A stretch of DNA of 64,000 bases from Heliocidaris erythrogramma (GCA_025617745.1 CM046856.1:43577049-43641048), one strand, 5' to 3'; counted from the first letter of the stretch, positions 10,228 to 21,456 are shown. The notes: generated by a model from the letters alone, not told the origin. Program-made: numbers and translations.

Positions 10228-12291
10228 TTAGAAACAAGGACCGTTGTCGGAGACTAGAGTATGTGGTATTCCATGTGTTGCAAACACATGACGAAGCTTG
10301 TCGATGGTGATGCTGCTAGTTGATTCGCGTGTGACATGTACTTCGATCCACTTTGAATACGCATCAACTAGTATAAATAGCATTTCTCCTTGAACTGGAC
10401 CAGCATAATCTACATGCACACGGGACCAAGGTTGGCTAGGGTGCTCCCATGAGTGCAGTGGTGCTTTCGGTGGATCCCGCTGATGCTCCTGACACTGTGG
10501 GCATGCTCGAACTTTCTGCTCTAAGTCCTTGTCGATCTTGGGCCACCACACATGGCTTCTCGCGATCGCCTTCATTTTTACAATACCCGGATGTGCATCA
10601 TGAATTTCATTGATCATTTGTAAGCGACACTGAGGCGGTATAACGACCCTGTTTCCCCAAAGAACACATCCTTCATGAACACTCAACTCATTTTTACGAA
10701 TGAAGTAAGGCTTCATTTCGTCATTCGCTTCTGCCGGTTTATCCGGCCAACCGGTCATGATATATTCGCGGATTCTCGACAGAACTGGATCCCTCTGTGT
10801 CATTGCGCGAACTCGCGATGGTGTTGTCGGCGATTTTTTCAACTCATTCATCAGAAGGACGATTTCCTCTGGTACTGGCGGTTGTTTTACTGTCGCTTTT
10901 CGCGGAAGTCGGCTTAACGCGTCTGCGTTGGCGTTTTCTGCACCTGGTTTATACACGATGTCGTATTCGTATGCTGCGAGAGTAAGTGACCAACGAATCA
11001 CCCTTGGTGACGCCATCAGTGGAATTGCCTTTTTGTTGCTAAATAAGCCCAGCAGTGGCTTGTGATCCGTTTTGATAGTGAATCGACGGCCGTACAGATA
11101 TGTATGGAATTTCTTGACTCCGAAAACTATCGCTAGACCCTCCTTGTCGAGTTGCGAGTAGTTTCGCTCTGCAGAATTAAGACTACGCGATGCATAGCCT
11201 ATTGGCCTTTCTGAACCATCCTCCATCACGTGCGATAGAACTGCACCCACTCCGTAAGGGCTGGCATCACATGACAGGACGAGCGGCTTGTTGTTGTCAT
11301 AGTGCGTCAGAATTCTCGCCGACTTAAGGCTTTCTTTCGCTTTACTGAATGCTTCCCGCTGTTCTTTCCCCCATTGCCAGCCTGAAGTGTTGCGTAGCAG
11401 TCGATGTAGCGGCTCTAACATGGTCGACAGATTTGGGATGAACTTTCCGTAGTAGTTCAACATACCCAGAAATGCTCTCAGCTCCTTGAGGTTCGTAGGT
11501 GCTGCCATCTCGCTGATTGCTCTCACTCGGCCCTCTGTTGGCTGTAGCCCATCAGCGCTGACCATGTGACCAAGATACTGGACTTCATTAACGAGAAATT
11601 CACACTTTTCTCGCTTAAGACGCAACCCCGCCTTCTTAAGTCTCTCCAGAACTTCCTGAAGGTTGTCGAGATGCTCTTTCGAACTGCCTGTTACTAGCAG
11701 ATCGTCCAGATAGACAGCTACCCCAGGAATCCCGGCTAACAAGTTGTCCATCGTCCGTTGGAATATAGCTGGCGCTGTAGATATTCCAAAAGGCATTCTG
11801 GTGTACTGGAAAAGTCCGCGATGTGTGTTAATCGTCACTAATTCGCGGGAGTCTGGAGACAGGACTAGTTGCTGGTATGCATGGGACATGTCAAGCTTCG
11901 TGAACTGCTTCCCATTTACTAGTTTGGTGAATAACTTGTCGATTCTGGGAATCGGATATGTATCAGATCTTGCAGCGCTATTCACCGTGAGTCGGTAGTC
12001 TCCACAAATCCTAATGGTGCCGTCTGGTTTGTCAATCGGAACGATTGGCGCAGCCCATTTGGAATACTGAACTGCTTCCAAAATCTTCTCGTCCAACAAT
12101 TGATCTAATTCTTGATTTACCCGATCGCGACGAGCAAGTGGAACCGGGCGGGCTTTTACGAACTTCGGTTTGATACCCGGTTCGATGTCGATGTCGACTT
12201 CTACACCTTTGAGTGTTCCTAGCTCCTTATTAAATACTTCTGAGTAGCTGGAGAGAAGACTATTTAGTCGGTCTTCGATAACGCTGAACAC
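10228..12291 (-). CDS. Pol of the Ty3/Gypsy element: RT, RNase H, start of integrase
   Basis: 687 residues. RT has the catalytic YLDD at 194-197 and MPFGI upstream. RNase H starts near 337 with DASPYG (D342). The integrase zinc domain has H564/H567, C597 and C600; the catalytic core has D628 (VDYAG) and D682 (VSDNG). The frame ends at a TAA right after VSDNGPCF, with integrase homology continuing in the same frame beyond it. The first codon shown is only where the open frame was taken up, not a proven start. Confidence 0.92.
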   Translation of the reverse strand: MFSVIEDRLNSLLSSYSEVFNKELGTLKGVEVDIDIEPGIKPKFVKARPVPLARRDRVNQELDQLLDEKILEAVQYSKWAAPIVPIDKPDGTIRICGDYRLTVNSAARSDTYPIPRIDKLFTKLVNGKQFTKLDMSHAYQQLVLSPDSRELVTINTHRGLFQYTRMPFGISTAPAIFQRTMDNLLAGIPGVAVYLDDLLVTGSSKEHLDNLQEVLERLKKAGLRLKREKCEFLVNEVQYLGHMVSADGLQPTEGRVRAISEMAAPTNLKELRAFLGMLNYYGKFIPNLSTMLEPLHRLLRNTSGWQWGKEQREAFSKAKESLKSARILTHYDNNKPLVLSCDASPYGVGAVLSHVMEDGSERPIGYASRSLNSAERNYSQLDKEGLAIVFGVKKFHTYLYGRRFTIKTDHKPLLGLFSNKKAIPLMASPRVIRWSLTLAAYEYDIVYKPGAENANADALSRLPRKATVKQPPVPEEIVLLMNELKKSPTTPSRVRAMTQRDPVLSRIREYIMTGWPDKPAEANDEMKPYFIRKNELSVHEGCVLWGNRVVIPPQCRLQMINEIHDAHPGIVKMKAIARSHVWWPKIDKDLEQKVRACPQCQEHQRDPPKAPLHSWEHPSQPWSRVHVDYAGPVQGEMLFILVDAYSKWIEVHVTRESTSSITIDKLRHVFATHGIPHTLVSDNGPCF

Positions 12292-12302
12292 TTCATGCCA
12301 GT

Positions 12303-13427
12303 TCAGTCTCGTCCAATAAGGCTTGGCCCCGCCCCCTTAGCAACCAGAAGCCTGAGAGATGCCGTTTGGTTGTTATGGCTGATAGGTACGATGCATTCTC
12401 CAACCACTTCGATTTTGCCTTTATTATAGGTGCGTAGATTCACTTGGCTGTCTCGAAGTTCAAGCTTTTCGTCCCCTTTCCACATTTTCTTCCATGTTTC
12501 CTCACTGATTATGGTAACACACGACCCAGTGTCGATCTCCATGGTAACGACCTTCCCCTTTACAGCAATGTCCACCGTAAAAGGGTCTGAGCTCTTTTTA
12601 TCTCTAGATGTGTGGTAGAGGGTGTACACCTCCTCCTCTTCTTCCAGGTGGTGGCTTTTTGGATTTTTCTCCTTTGATCCTGACTGGCGTTGATTTTTTC
12701 CTTTTGATTTACACGCTCGTGTAAAGTGACCTTTCTTGCCACATTTGTAACATTCCACCTTTCTTGCTGGACATTCATCACTCTCTGAGTGCATGGCTCC
12801 TCCACAGCGATAACCTTTTGGCTCATTGACCCATTGACCCCGTTGGTTTCGAAAATTCTTCGCCTCCCCAACTTTATTAACCCTTTCGCTGCCGGGTTTT
12901 CCTTCTCGTAGGTCAGCCGTGTTACGATCAGCCGTTTCAATCGCAGTGGCAAGTGTTAGTGCTTTATCAAAATCGAGCACGACTTCGGCTAAAAGTCGTC
13001 GCTGAATCCTATCATCATTAACTCCACACACCAATCTATCTCTCAACATCTCTTTCAGATTTGTCCCAAAATTACAATGTTCAGCCAGATGTCTTAATTC
13101 CGCAACATATGCTGAGACAGACTCACCAGATTTCTGTTGCCTGGAGTTGAACTTGAATCGCTGAACGATTTCTGATGGTTTAGGGACTTTGTGGTTTGTA
13201 ACTGTCGCAATAATTGTAGAATATTCTACTTCTCCTGGTTTTTCTGGTGCCAGTAAACTTGAAATAAGTCTGTATGTTTCTCCTCCACAAACGGAGAGTA
13301 AAATAGCTCGCTTCTTCTCTGCGTTGACAATCTCATTTGCAGCAAAAAAGTGTTCGAGGCGTTCGGCGTACTGCACCCAGTCGCCATCCTCCACCTGAAA
13401 CTCTCCAACTGTTCCGAAAGTAGCCAT
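12303..13427 (-). CDS. Gag plus aspartic protease of the Ty3/Gypsy element
   Basis: 374 residues from ATG at 13427. The N-terminal part is a retrotransposon gag capsid domain. It is followed by two zinc-knuckle regions: the first (YRCGGAMHSESDEC) lacks its first cysteine, the second (CYKCGKKGHFTRAC) is a canonical CCHC. The protease has its active-site DTGS near residue 300 and ends in LIGRD at a TGA. Pol continues in another frame with only a short overlap, which would fit a -1 frameshift site or a small deletion; the sequence alone does not decide. Confidence 0.92.
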   Translation of the reverse strand: MATFGTVGEFQVEDGDWVQYAERLEHFFAANEIVNAEKKRAILLSVCGGETYRLISSLLAPEKPGEVEYSTIIATVTNHKVPKPSEIVQRFKFNSRQQKSGESVSAYVAELRHLAEHCNFGTNLKEMLRDRLVCGVNDDRIQRRLLAEVVLDFDKALTLATAIETADRNTADLREGKPGSERVNKVGEAKNFRNQRGQWVNEPKGYRCGGAMHSESDECPARKVECYKCGKKGHFTRACKSKGKNQRQSGSKEKNPKSHHLEEEEEVYTLYHTSRDKKSSDPFTVDIAVKGKVVTMEIDTGSCVTIISEETWKKMWKGDEKLELRDSQVNLRTYNKGKIEVVGECIVPISHNNQTASLRLLVAKGAGPSLIGRD

Positions 13428-13479
13428 TTAATACTTCTTTTAGTTGAAACAAAACAAAACAAACTTTTATCCAAGTTTA

Positions 13480-13491
13480 CCCTCGTCGCCA
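13480..13491 (-). other. Primer-binding site, tRNA-Ser type
   Basis: Minus strand TGGCGACGAGG begins 5 bases inside the 5' LTR. It is complementary to the 3' end (CCTCGTCGCCA) expected for a tRNA-Ser(GCU). Confidence 0.75.
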
Positions 13492-13496
13492 ATAAA

Positions 13497-13663
13497 TGAC
13501 ACGTTTAACTCTGTATCATTAACTAATTTAGACGATTTCCGAGAGCAAGAAACAAACACGAGAGGACACAAAGATGGCTGATTTCACTCTGTTATAATAT
13601 CGCAATGCGCAGGCGCAGCTTTACAATGATGCCACATAAATCATCAGGATACAATGCATTACA
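13497..13663 (-). repeat. 5' LTR of the Ty3/Gypsy element
   Basis: 167 bp, beginning TGTAATGCATTG and ending GTGTCA on the minus strand. Contains a TATAA-like stretch (ATATTATAAC), a TGCGCAGGCGCA-like NRF1 motif (reads on both strands) and an AAGATGGC YY1-like motif. Confidence 0.93.
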
Positions 13664-13668
13664 CCATC

Positions 13669-14437
13669 TACTTTTGCCTCATTGCCAGAAAATCAGATTA
13701 CATGTTATTGATTTTTTTATATCATCAGTTTGTACATGCAAAGGATTTTCCTTTCTTTAAGAAAGAAAATCATTTCCCAACCATAACGTTTTTTTATAGA
13801 GATATTTAAAAACACCTTTTTAAGTGGTCAAACATGTTACTGACCCAATTTTCAATTTTAAAAGAAAAAGAAATTTCACTCATTTATGGAAAATTGCTTT
13901 CAAACTGTTCAGAACAATCCCCTCATACAGCAATGAAAAAAGTGGAAACTTGCACTCCGAGGGCAATATGAGAAAATTACGTTGGACTACCAACAAGTGA
14001 AACCCGTTTATGCGAGGTCACACGTGACCGACCTAATTTTTACCTACAATGATGTACTCTCATTTAAAATAATTACCCTCCATCTGTTGGGGGTATTAAA
14101 GACTGTTATTTTAAAAATCCAAAATGAGAGGCTTCTATCGAAAATTTAGGTTTAAATCAACTATTTTTCAGGATTTTGGTCACACAGGTGACTTAGAATG
14201 GCCCTGATGATGATGATGATGATGGTTATGATGGTAATGATGATGATTATATTTTTGATGGATGAGATGATAATGTTACACTGTAATTCATTATTATACA
14301 AATACATGAGTGAAATAATATATTTCATGAATTAAAACTAAGAGATGCAACTGTTAGATCCAAGCCAAGCTTAAGCTAAGGTTTTGCCTTAGGTCAAGGC
14401 ACTCATGGAACCAGCACTATGTGGGGCTGTGGAAATT
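13669..14437. other. Intergenic, nothing recognised
   Basis: AT-rich stretch with a short GAT tract at 14204-14245. No coding or element ends seen. Confidence 0.5.
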
Positions 14438-14440
14438 TTA

Positions 14441-15219
14441 GAGCGTGTTTCTACTGGACACCTAGCATCACCACGTATTTCTTCCCTCGCATCACCCTGC
14501 ATTTTTTAATGGTTTAACCACAACTTAGCGTGTTTCTATTGAGAGAGCATTTGCGAGGTGATACGAGGTAACACCGCGAGGAGAGCAATTTAGCGGTGAA
14601 TCCGGAAGTCTTGCAAATTTCGATTTGACCTGTAGGTCATGTACTTGTCACGCGCGCTGAACTGTGGGAATGTTTTGATCAGGTAACAAAACCAATATGC
14701 CGCGAATGAATACGAGAGGTGAACCGAATATTCTGTTAGCTTTATTGCTTCAAACCGTCCCATTCTCGAGTACAAATGAAAGAATGAGATTGGCGATTCA
14801 AAGGAGAAGAGGTGCTCGCATGCTACGGGAGAGTAAACACTCTTGCCGGAATCAGTCATGATTTCACGAAAAAATACTAAAATATTATGGAAGAAAGCGA
14901 GGTACTTCTGTACTAAATACTACGGCGCTGGGCATGCATGTGACAATATCTGAATAAAGCGCGCGTGGTTCGTGACCTCCAATGCGAGACTTCCGGTACA
15001 ACCCGTAAATCGTAACACAAACTGTTTCTACTGAGAGAGAACACCTCATATCACCTCGCATCGACTACCTCAAAAGGTGGACGACAGCTTACCTCGCATC
15101 ACCGCGCATCACCCACTACCCGATCTGTTTCTACTGAGAGAGAACACCTCGCATCACCGCAAATCACCTCGCAACACCGCGTATCACCCTGTATTTTGGC
15201 TCTCAGTAGAAACACGCTC
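14441..15219. mobile_element. Harbinger-type non-autonomous transposon, 779 bp, TTA target site
   Basis: Ends GAGCGTGTTTCTACT and AGTAGAAACACGCTC are perfect inverted repeats, flanked by TTA (14438-14440 and 15220-15222). A 3-bp TTA duplication is typical of PIF/Harbinger. Subterminal regions repeat 'cctcgcatcacc' and 'tttctactgagagagaacacc' several times in both orientations. An 89-residue minus frame inside (14590-14859) has no recognised domain. Confidence 0.8.
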
Positions 15220-15762
15220 TTAGAGTGCGAGGTTATCCGTCTATATATTACGCTAAGGATTTGGGGCCTTTTCTTTGGTTTGACAAGTGCTGACATGCCG
15301 TCCATATTTCATGAATTCATTTCTAAATATTGAATTTCCCGAGGGAGTAATAATTCTGCCGATAAGGAATTTCCGAGAACTCACCAGTGTTTGTGCGTAT
15401 CCATTGTCATGCCATATCTGCATGACAAGAGGAGGCATGGATACACACAAACACTGGTGAGTTCTGGGAAATTTCTTATGATCTTTTTAGGATTTTTTGG
15501 TAAAAATATGTACGATCAAAAAGACATTCTAATTATAAACGTTTTCCTAGGAGGAAACGCTGTGGTGAAGGAGCTGTCGGTCGCAGGAGTTATCAGAAAA
15601 GTGTTATTTCAGGGCATTTTCCAGTCCTGCTAACCCGTGCGCAATTAGATTGTTGGGTAAGAATGCCTGGCTTCGTGATGTAGAAAGCGTATAGGCTAGC
15701 CAATTTTTTTTTTTTTTACATTCACAAAGCCAATCCTGACTAAATGTACCGGGATGGTTGGT

Positions 15763-15834
15763 TAACCGTCTGTGTAGGAGGAGAAGGTAAAAAATAAAAA
15801 AATGTTAAAGACTATTCCGAACAGACGGTTTTTA
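15763..15834. repeat. Hairpin, arms AACCGTCTGT / ACAGACGGTT
   Basis: Short inverted repeat inside the fold-back complex. A sister hairpin with the same ACCGTCTGT and ACAGACGGT arms lies at 17119-17192. Confidence 0.65.
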
Positions 15835-16009
15835 GCTGTCTAGGGTAGGGTAAGACCACTCTCGGGTACATTACTGTAAAATAGTTGGTATTTTCTGTCG
15901 CATGTACTAAAGGTATGGGGGGAAAAATAAGATAAATATTTTAAATACTTGCTTTCAAATTCAGCCCTTAAAAATCTCACTCCTACCTCAAATGGCCGTT
16001 AGGAAGAAC

Positions 16010-16535
16010 TTTTGATATTTACAGCAAAATCCAAAGTCAAAATCTTGTCCAAAACCGGAGAAATCCCCGCCGATTTGTTTCGCGATCGCGTGTTGTTTAC
16101 AAACTGCCGATGTCTTAGACTAAAATCGGCCAATATAATTTTTGTCCACGAAGAAACTCGGGATCGCAAGGGCACATCGATCTTTACGATCGCGCACACA
16201 GAAAATCGGAACTTTTCCGTGTACGCCATAGGGACCGAATTTTTGAGGACAAAACTCTTTTGGGGAGATGTCAGCGCCCGCGGCGACCAGGAAATGTACA
16301 CAATGACTCCGATAGCTCGTTTCGCGAGAATCAACAGTAAATTACGGATTTCATTTTTGTAAATATCTTTTCCAACATTGCCGAGTTGAATTTATTGTAT
16401 TTCTTGGATATTTTGGGGTCGGTTTTTGAAAATTAAATGCCGATTTTGAGTGAATATTGGTGATTTTTGTGCAGTGGTGTTTTAAAAAGATGAGGTGTAT
16501 GACTGCCTACATTATACACACGAAGTATAGGAATG
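16010..16535. repeat. Dispersed repeat, related to 18770-18905 and 26300-26650
   Basis: The segment from 'gcaaaatccaaagtcaaaat' to 'actaaaatcggcc' recurs at about 18774-18880. The following 'gcacacagaaaatcgg' to 'ggtgtatgactgcct' recurs at about 26314-26628. The three copies look like pieces of one interspersed family. No coding frame is shared. Confidence 0.75.
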
Positions 16536-17548
16536 AAGCTATGAGTGGGTAATACTAGCCAGGATTGGCTTCGTGAATGTAAAAAAAAAGAAATTGGCTA
16601 TAGGCCTACGCCTTCTACATCACGAAGCCAGGCGTTCTTACCCAGCAATCTAATTGCGCACGGGTTAGAAGGACTGGAAAATGCCCTGAAATAACACTTT
16701 TCTGATAACTCCCGCGACCGACAGCTCCTTCACCACAGCGTTTCCTCCTAGGAAAACGTTTAGAATTAGAATGTCTTTTTGATCTTACCTATTTTTACCA
16801 AAAAATCAAAAAAAGGTCATAAGAAATTTCCGAGTGTTTGTGTGTATCCACGCCTCCTCTTGTCTAGACCAAAAGCTTCAGTCTCTCTGTATCGTCGGTT
16901 GTTCTGCTGAGACTTCGTCTGGCTCCACTAGACCTCCGTACATAGAGACTGAATGCTCACATATCGCGTAGTGTGTGGACGGTCATATCTGGAACCGGAA
17001 GTGGTTCTCTGTGTGTTTGTGTGTGTAGCATGTTTTCAGTGGCAGTATATACGTAACGGCAACGCGACCTAAGGCTCAGGTCGGCTTACCGTCCACCTTG
17101 TTGGTGATACACGGTCGTACCGTCTGTCTATGGGGAAGGTTGAGAAATGTCAGAAATATTAAAGATTTCCCCATAAGTAACAGACGGTTATTTCTGTCTA
17201 CCTCTTGTCATGCAGATATGGCATGACAAAATTTTCAAAAAACACTGGCTGACTGGTGAGTTCTCGGAAATTTCTTATGATCTTTTTTGGATGTTTTGGA
17301 AAAAATATTTACGATCAAAAAGACATTCTATTTCTAATTCTAAACGTTTTCCTAGGAGGAAACGCTGTGGTGAAGGAGCTGTCGGTCGCGGGAATAATAT
17401 AAGAAAAGTGTTATTTCAGGGCATTTTCCAGTCCTGCAAACCCGTGCGCAATTAGATTGCTGGGTAAGAACGCCTGGCTTCGTGATGTAGAAGGCGTATA
17501 GCCATTTTTTTTTTTTTTTTTACATTCACGAAGCCAATCCTGGCTAGG

Positions 17549-18000
17549 TAAGACACTAAGCAAGAGGCCGACCCTCGCTGGAAAATGACAACTCCGCACA
17601 CGGGTCAACCATGTCAACCGCGGCCGCGGCGGCGCAGTCGACAGTCCCCCAAAGCAAGTTGAGAGGGCAATCGCATCGCACTCCAGCACTTCGCCTGGCC
17701 TGCCGTACACGACCAGAGGCGCGGCGAAACACATGGAGAAACTGATAATAAGGTATTAAACCTTTAGCAACTATCAAAACGAGGCCCTGATCAATAAATG
17801 AATTTAAAATGATCGTAATGACTATTTTTTCACACAATTTACTCACCGTTTCCCGTTTCCTCAGCCCGCGCCCGCAGCGGTGATAATCGCCAGATCAGGT
17901 GATAGCGTGAATGAAAGTCAACTGAACTAAGAAGACATTTTCTAACTATAATACAAGTCAAATATTCTGGAGAAACAAAATCCTTATTTACCATACAACC
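17549..18000. other. Intergenic, nothing recognised
   Basis: Locally GC-richer (gcggccgcggcggc near 17617). No gene supported. Confidence 0.4.
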
Positions 18001-18681
18001 GCCCCCCCCCCCCTTAACAGGCCCGTAGCCAGAGGGGGCCGGAGTGGTCGGACGACACCCCCCCCCCCTTTCTTGGGCTGAGGTCCGCTTTTTCATGAAA
18101 AAAAAACACACACACACACACACACCTTTAATCTTTGTTACCAGAATTAACCACACGATGTCAGTTGTACAGCATCAAAGCTGGTGTAGTGAGTTGCAGT
18201 GCCCCCGGACCCCCTAGAAGGTCCGTATTGATTATGACAAAAAGGTCCACTTTTGCCCAAAACGACCCACCCCTTTAGAAACCCTGGCTACGGGCCTGCT
18301 TGATTATCCCCCCCCCCCCGCCCCTTTTTGTCAGAAATTGTTCAGAATGTTGTGTGCCTCCCCCCTCACAAAATATAGTTTCCAGGGGTCGCATTCTGAG
18401 ATTTATTTTATCTTGATTTTAGTAAATTAATGATTTTAATTGTCATAAAAAAATGTACGATTATGGCGCAAAAGTGGCTGCGTACGCGGAATTCATCTGC
18501 GCAAACACCAATGAAATGTTGCAATTTAAAATTTGTTACGACAAAATCTTTTCACTAAAATCAAGATAAAATAAATCTCTGAATACCACACCACTCGTGG
18601 ATTTAGTATAAGGGGGCACACAAATGCAGGTTTGTCAACTTTTGGAAAAGGTAGACCCATATTTTTTTGGTCTTGCCAGTA

Positions 18682-18713
<32 letters not shown>

Positions 18714-19000
18714 GGCGACAAAAAAAAAAAATTCGCCAGACCTCAAAAAAAAATCGCTCGGAACTTTATTTCCAGCAAAATCCAAAGTCAAAATCATGTC
18801 CAAAACCGAAGAAATCCCGCCGATTTTTTTAGCGATCACGTGTTGTTTTCATTCTGCCGGTGTCTTGGACTAAAATCGGCCTATAGAATTTTGTCCACAG
18901 AGAAATGGGGGGGGGGGGGGAGGGGGGTGGCAACAATTTTTTTTTTACCAGACCTCCAAAATTCGCTCAGTGGGGGGGGGGGGGGAGTTATGGGGGTCCA
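18001..19000. repeat. Cluster of long G and C homopolymer tracts
   Basis: C tracts at about 18003-18013, 18058-18068 and 18308-18319; a G tract of roughly 28 at 18684-18711; further G tracts near 18907-18919 and 18972-18985; plus a CA microsatellite at 18106-18124. Open frames across them are glycine or proline artefacts. They can form G-quadruplexes and are prone to length errors in assemblies. Confidence 0.85.
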
Positions 19001-20583
19001 GTTTCCCCTCCATATTTCTCTGACAAGGTAAAAAAAAAAGGTTTTCATTCTAAAAGGGGGGCATAATCGGCAAAAGTGCCCCTTTTCAAATCTGATAAAG
19101 TGTACTTTTTTGCGTATGTTATTTTATGATACTTTGATAATTTGATGTTTTTGTAATAACTGCTTCATGTCGGAATTTTTGTCCAATAAATTAATTTTTC
19201 TGCGAGTAATATCTCAAAAGTAATTAAACGGTTCGAGTGACAAATTATTTTCGTCTTACAGCTACCATAATCTTTGCAACGGGAGTTTTGGTTCGAAATT
19301 TCAGCTTCCTGAATGACAGGCAAAATTGATGTTTTGATTACGCAACAACCGTACCATACACATTACACATTGCATTCACGCGATATGCAAACTGTTCCTA
19401 AGCTCTGACTGAGCTGAGCTAGCTGACGTGCAGACGTGACTGTTGTTGTGATAGGTAAGAAATAATTACATATCTTTATCATGTTTTTATCATTATAAAT
19501 ATAATTTGCTGTGATATACTTTTATAGGCCGTCTTGTTAAAGGGCGAGTCAATTAGAATCAACATTGGGGCTAAAAATGTACATAGGCCTAGGTCCAATG
19601 ACACAATTCTGACATTTTTACAGAAAAAAAATTGCCCAGTTACAAGAAATTGGTCAAAAAACTCACTAATTTGGGAACGCCCCCAAAAATTGTCAGCTGA
19701 TTGGCTAGAGCGATTTGACGTAGCATCGGGAAGTCCCCCGCGAAGCCACTAAGTTTGACTAATATTAATATCAATATGTTGGCATGGTTGGCAATGTAAA
19801 TGAATGATAATTTATCCATTTTCATATCACTATTTATACAATTTCGACAATCTTTAAAACTTTAAGTCCCCCAAAAGGATTTGAATAGGTTGTTTAGACA
19901 TTTTAGTAGAGGTCAAATGACAAGTCTGGCATTTTTTCAAACACTTTACCCATGATAATTCCTCGTTTGGATTAGGTTTATGTTTTGGAAAAACGTAATA
20001 TTTTACAGACAAGTAGACGTGTGGCATGTGTGGATAGTCGCTTTACTGCTGACTGTACCTTGCGAATCTTTGTGTGCGTGCTTATGATAACAACCAAGTA
20101 CACTGAAAGACTGGATGAAAGTCTAAATATATTACAACAATTACAGCAAAATCGTGTGCTGCAAGCTAGCTGCCTCCCGGGGGGGGGGCACTCACATATA
20201 TATGTCACACATGTATGTGCCGCTGTGACGTCCCCCATTTTCAACCTTCTCGGGTCGTTCCCATGATATGCGATTTTCAGATTTTCACTAACCGCACCTC
20301 GATTGGCTTCCGACTCACTCCCTAGAATATGAGAAAACAATGCGCACAGCCTATTGTCCGGGAACGGTCGCTCCCTAGCCTCCCAGGCCAGCGCAGCGGG
20401 GAGCTGGGCGGCCTAGTGCCCCCTAACTGAACGCGGTATTACTAGTGCTAGCGGCGGCTCAGCGAGATCAATCTGCATGCGACATCCAGCCAGTGCAGTG
20501 GCCCGGCATGTATAGCGTTAAAAACAGCGCTGCGACCGCTGACTCAGCTCATGCACCATATGTGTACCACAGTAGACAGTAGT

Positions 20584-21456
20584 GAGATCGCGATCATCAA
20601 CGATCTTCCTGACTGCATATCACCCAAGTCCACGGCAAGATTGTTCGCAGACGACTGCATCCTGTACAGGACGGTGAAGAGTGAGGAAGATGCCCAGAGC
20701 CTTCAAAAAGACCTAGACAACCTCCAGGAATGGGAAAAAGAGTGGCTGATGCACTTCCACCCGCAGAAATGCCACATCATGCATGTCTCTAACAAAAGGA
20801 AAATGTCTCAGACATCCTTTCCTTACTTCATCCACGGAGAGCAGCTACAAGAAACAGATTCTGTAAAATACTTGGGTGTCAACATACAGAGTAACCTGAA
20901 ATGGAATCACCATGTACATGTGACAACCAAGAAAGCCAACTCAGTTCGAGGCTTCCTGCAGAGAAACGTGAGAGCCTGCCCTCCGAAGACAAAGGCATTA
21001 CTCTACAAGACCTTGGTACGCCCTGTGATGGAGTATTCTGCAACGGTATGGGACCCATCTACCCAAGAGAACATTAGAAAGGTGGAAATGGTTCAACGTC
21101 GATATGCCCGCTTTGTCCTGGGTGACTATCGGCGCACAAGCAGCGTAGCCACCATGCTGAAACATCTTCACTGGATAAGTCTACAAGAGAGGAGGGCGCA
21201 ACAGAAAGTGTACATGGTCTACAGCATTCTTCATGGTTTGGTTGATCTCCCTGTCACCAACTTCATCCCAGTTGCTGGCCCACAGACCCGCGGGAACCCA
21301 CATAAGTTCAGGGTTCCCTTTGCTAGAACTCACCTGTACCAAACAACGTTCTACCCAGACGCTATCAGACTGTGGAATTCCCTGCCACCTGCTGTTGTCA
21401 ACTGCACCTCCTTGGAGCTCTTCAAGCAGAAGGTGCAACATGTGAAGCTCCGTTGA
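20584..21456 (+). CDS. Reverse transcriptase C-terminal fragment
   Basis: The frame is open for the whole fragment and ends at TGA 21454-21456. It holds the RT catalytic FADD, the YLGV motif of non-LTR RTs and the LVRPVMEYSATVWDP block, then a C-terminal region with FARTHLYQTTFYPDAIRLWN. The fingers and endonuclease are missing, so it cannot be active. The lack of stops suggests a fairly young insertion. Confidence 0.85.
   Translation, partial: EIAIINDLPDCISPKSTARLFADDCILYRTVKSEEDAQSLQKDLDNLQEWEKEWLMHFHPQKCHIMHVSNKRKMSQTSFPYFIHGEQLQETDSVKYLGVNIQSNLKWNHHVHVTTKKANSVRGFLQRNVRACPPKTKALLYKTLVRPVMEYSATVWDPSTQENIRKVEMVQRRYARFVLGDYRRTSSVATMLKHLHWISLQERRAQQKVYMVYSILHGLVDLPVTNFIPVAGPQTRGNPHKFRVPFARTHLYQTTFYPDAIRLWNSLPPAVVNCTSLELFKQKVQHVKLR

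Larger units (their letters stand above)
9059..13663 (-). mobile_element. Ty3/Gypsy LTR retrotransposon, nearly full length, disabled
   Basis: 4605 bp, minus orientation, flanked by a 5-bp target duplication CCATC (9054-9058 and 13664-13668). Two 167-bp LTRs, TG...CA, differ at two sites. Inside, in element order: tRNA-Ser type PBS, gag with zinc knuckle and aspartic protease, RT, RNase H, integrase, polypurine tract. RT before integrase marks Ty3/Gypsy; the short LTR and Ser primer suggest the Mag/SURL-like branch known from sea urchins (inference). The reading frame changes between protease and RT, and a TAA interrupts integrase, so this copy is not autonomous as it stands. The near-identical LTRs imply a recent insertion. 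Confidence 0.95.
15363..17548. mobile_element. Fold-back repeat complex: three copies of one repeat in alternating orientation
   Basis: A block beginning 'actcaccagtgtttgtg', passing through 'aggaggaaacgctgtgg' and ending 'ttcacgaagccaatcctg' occurs at 15363-15745 (+), 16553-16866 (-) and 17204-17548 (+). A partial minus copy lies at 23580-23820. The first copy begins with its own hairpin, arms of about 41 bp at 15363-15403 and 15435-15477. No transposase frame and no clear target duplication were found. Confidence 0.7.

Noticed and set aside
10675-11998. Plus-strand open frames opposite Pol
   Set aside because: Shadows of the minus-strand pol coding sequence.
18603-19031. Open frames across poly-G tracts
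   Set aside because: Gly or Pro runs from homopolymers in all frames; no homology.
19978-20340. 120-residue minus-strand frame within the Kolobok element
   Set aside because: No recognisable transposase motif; Cys-rich but without a known spacing.
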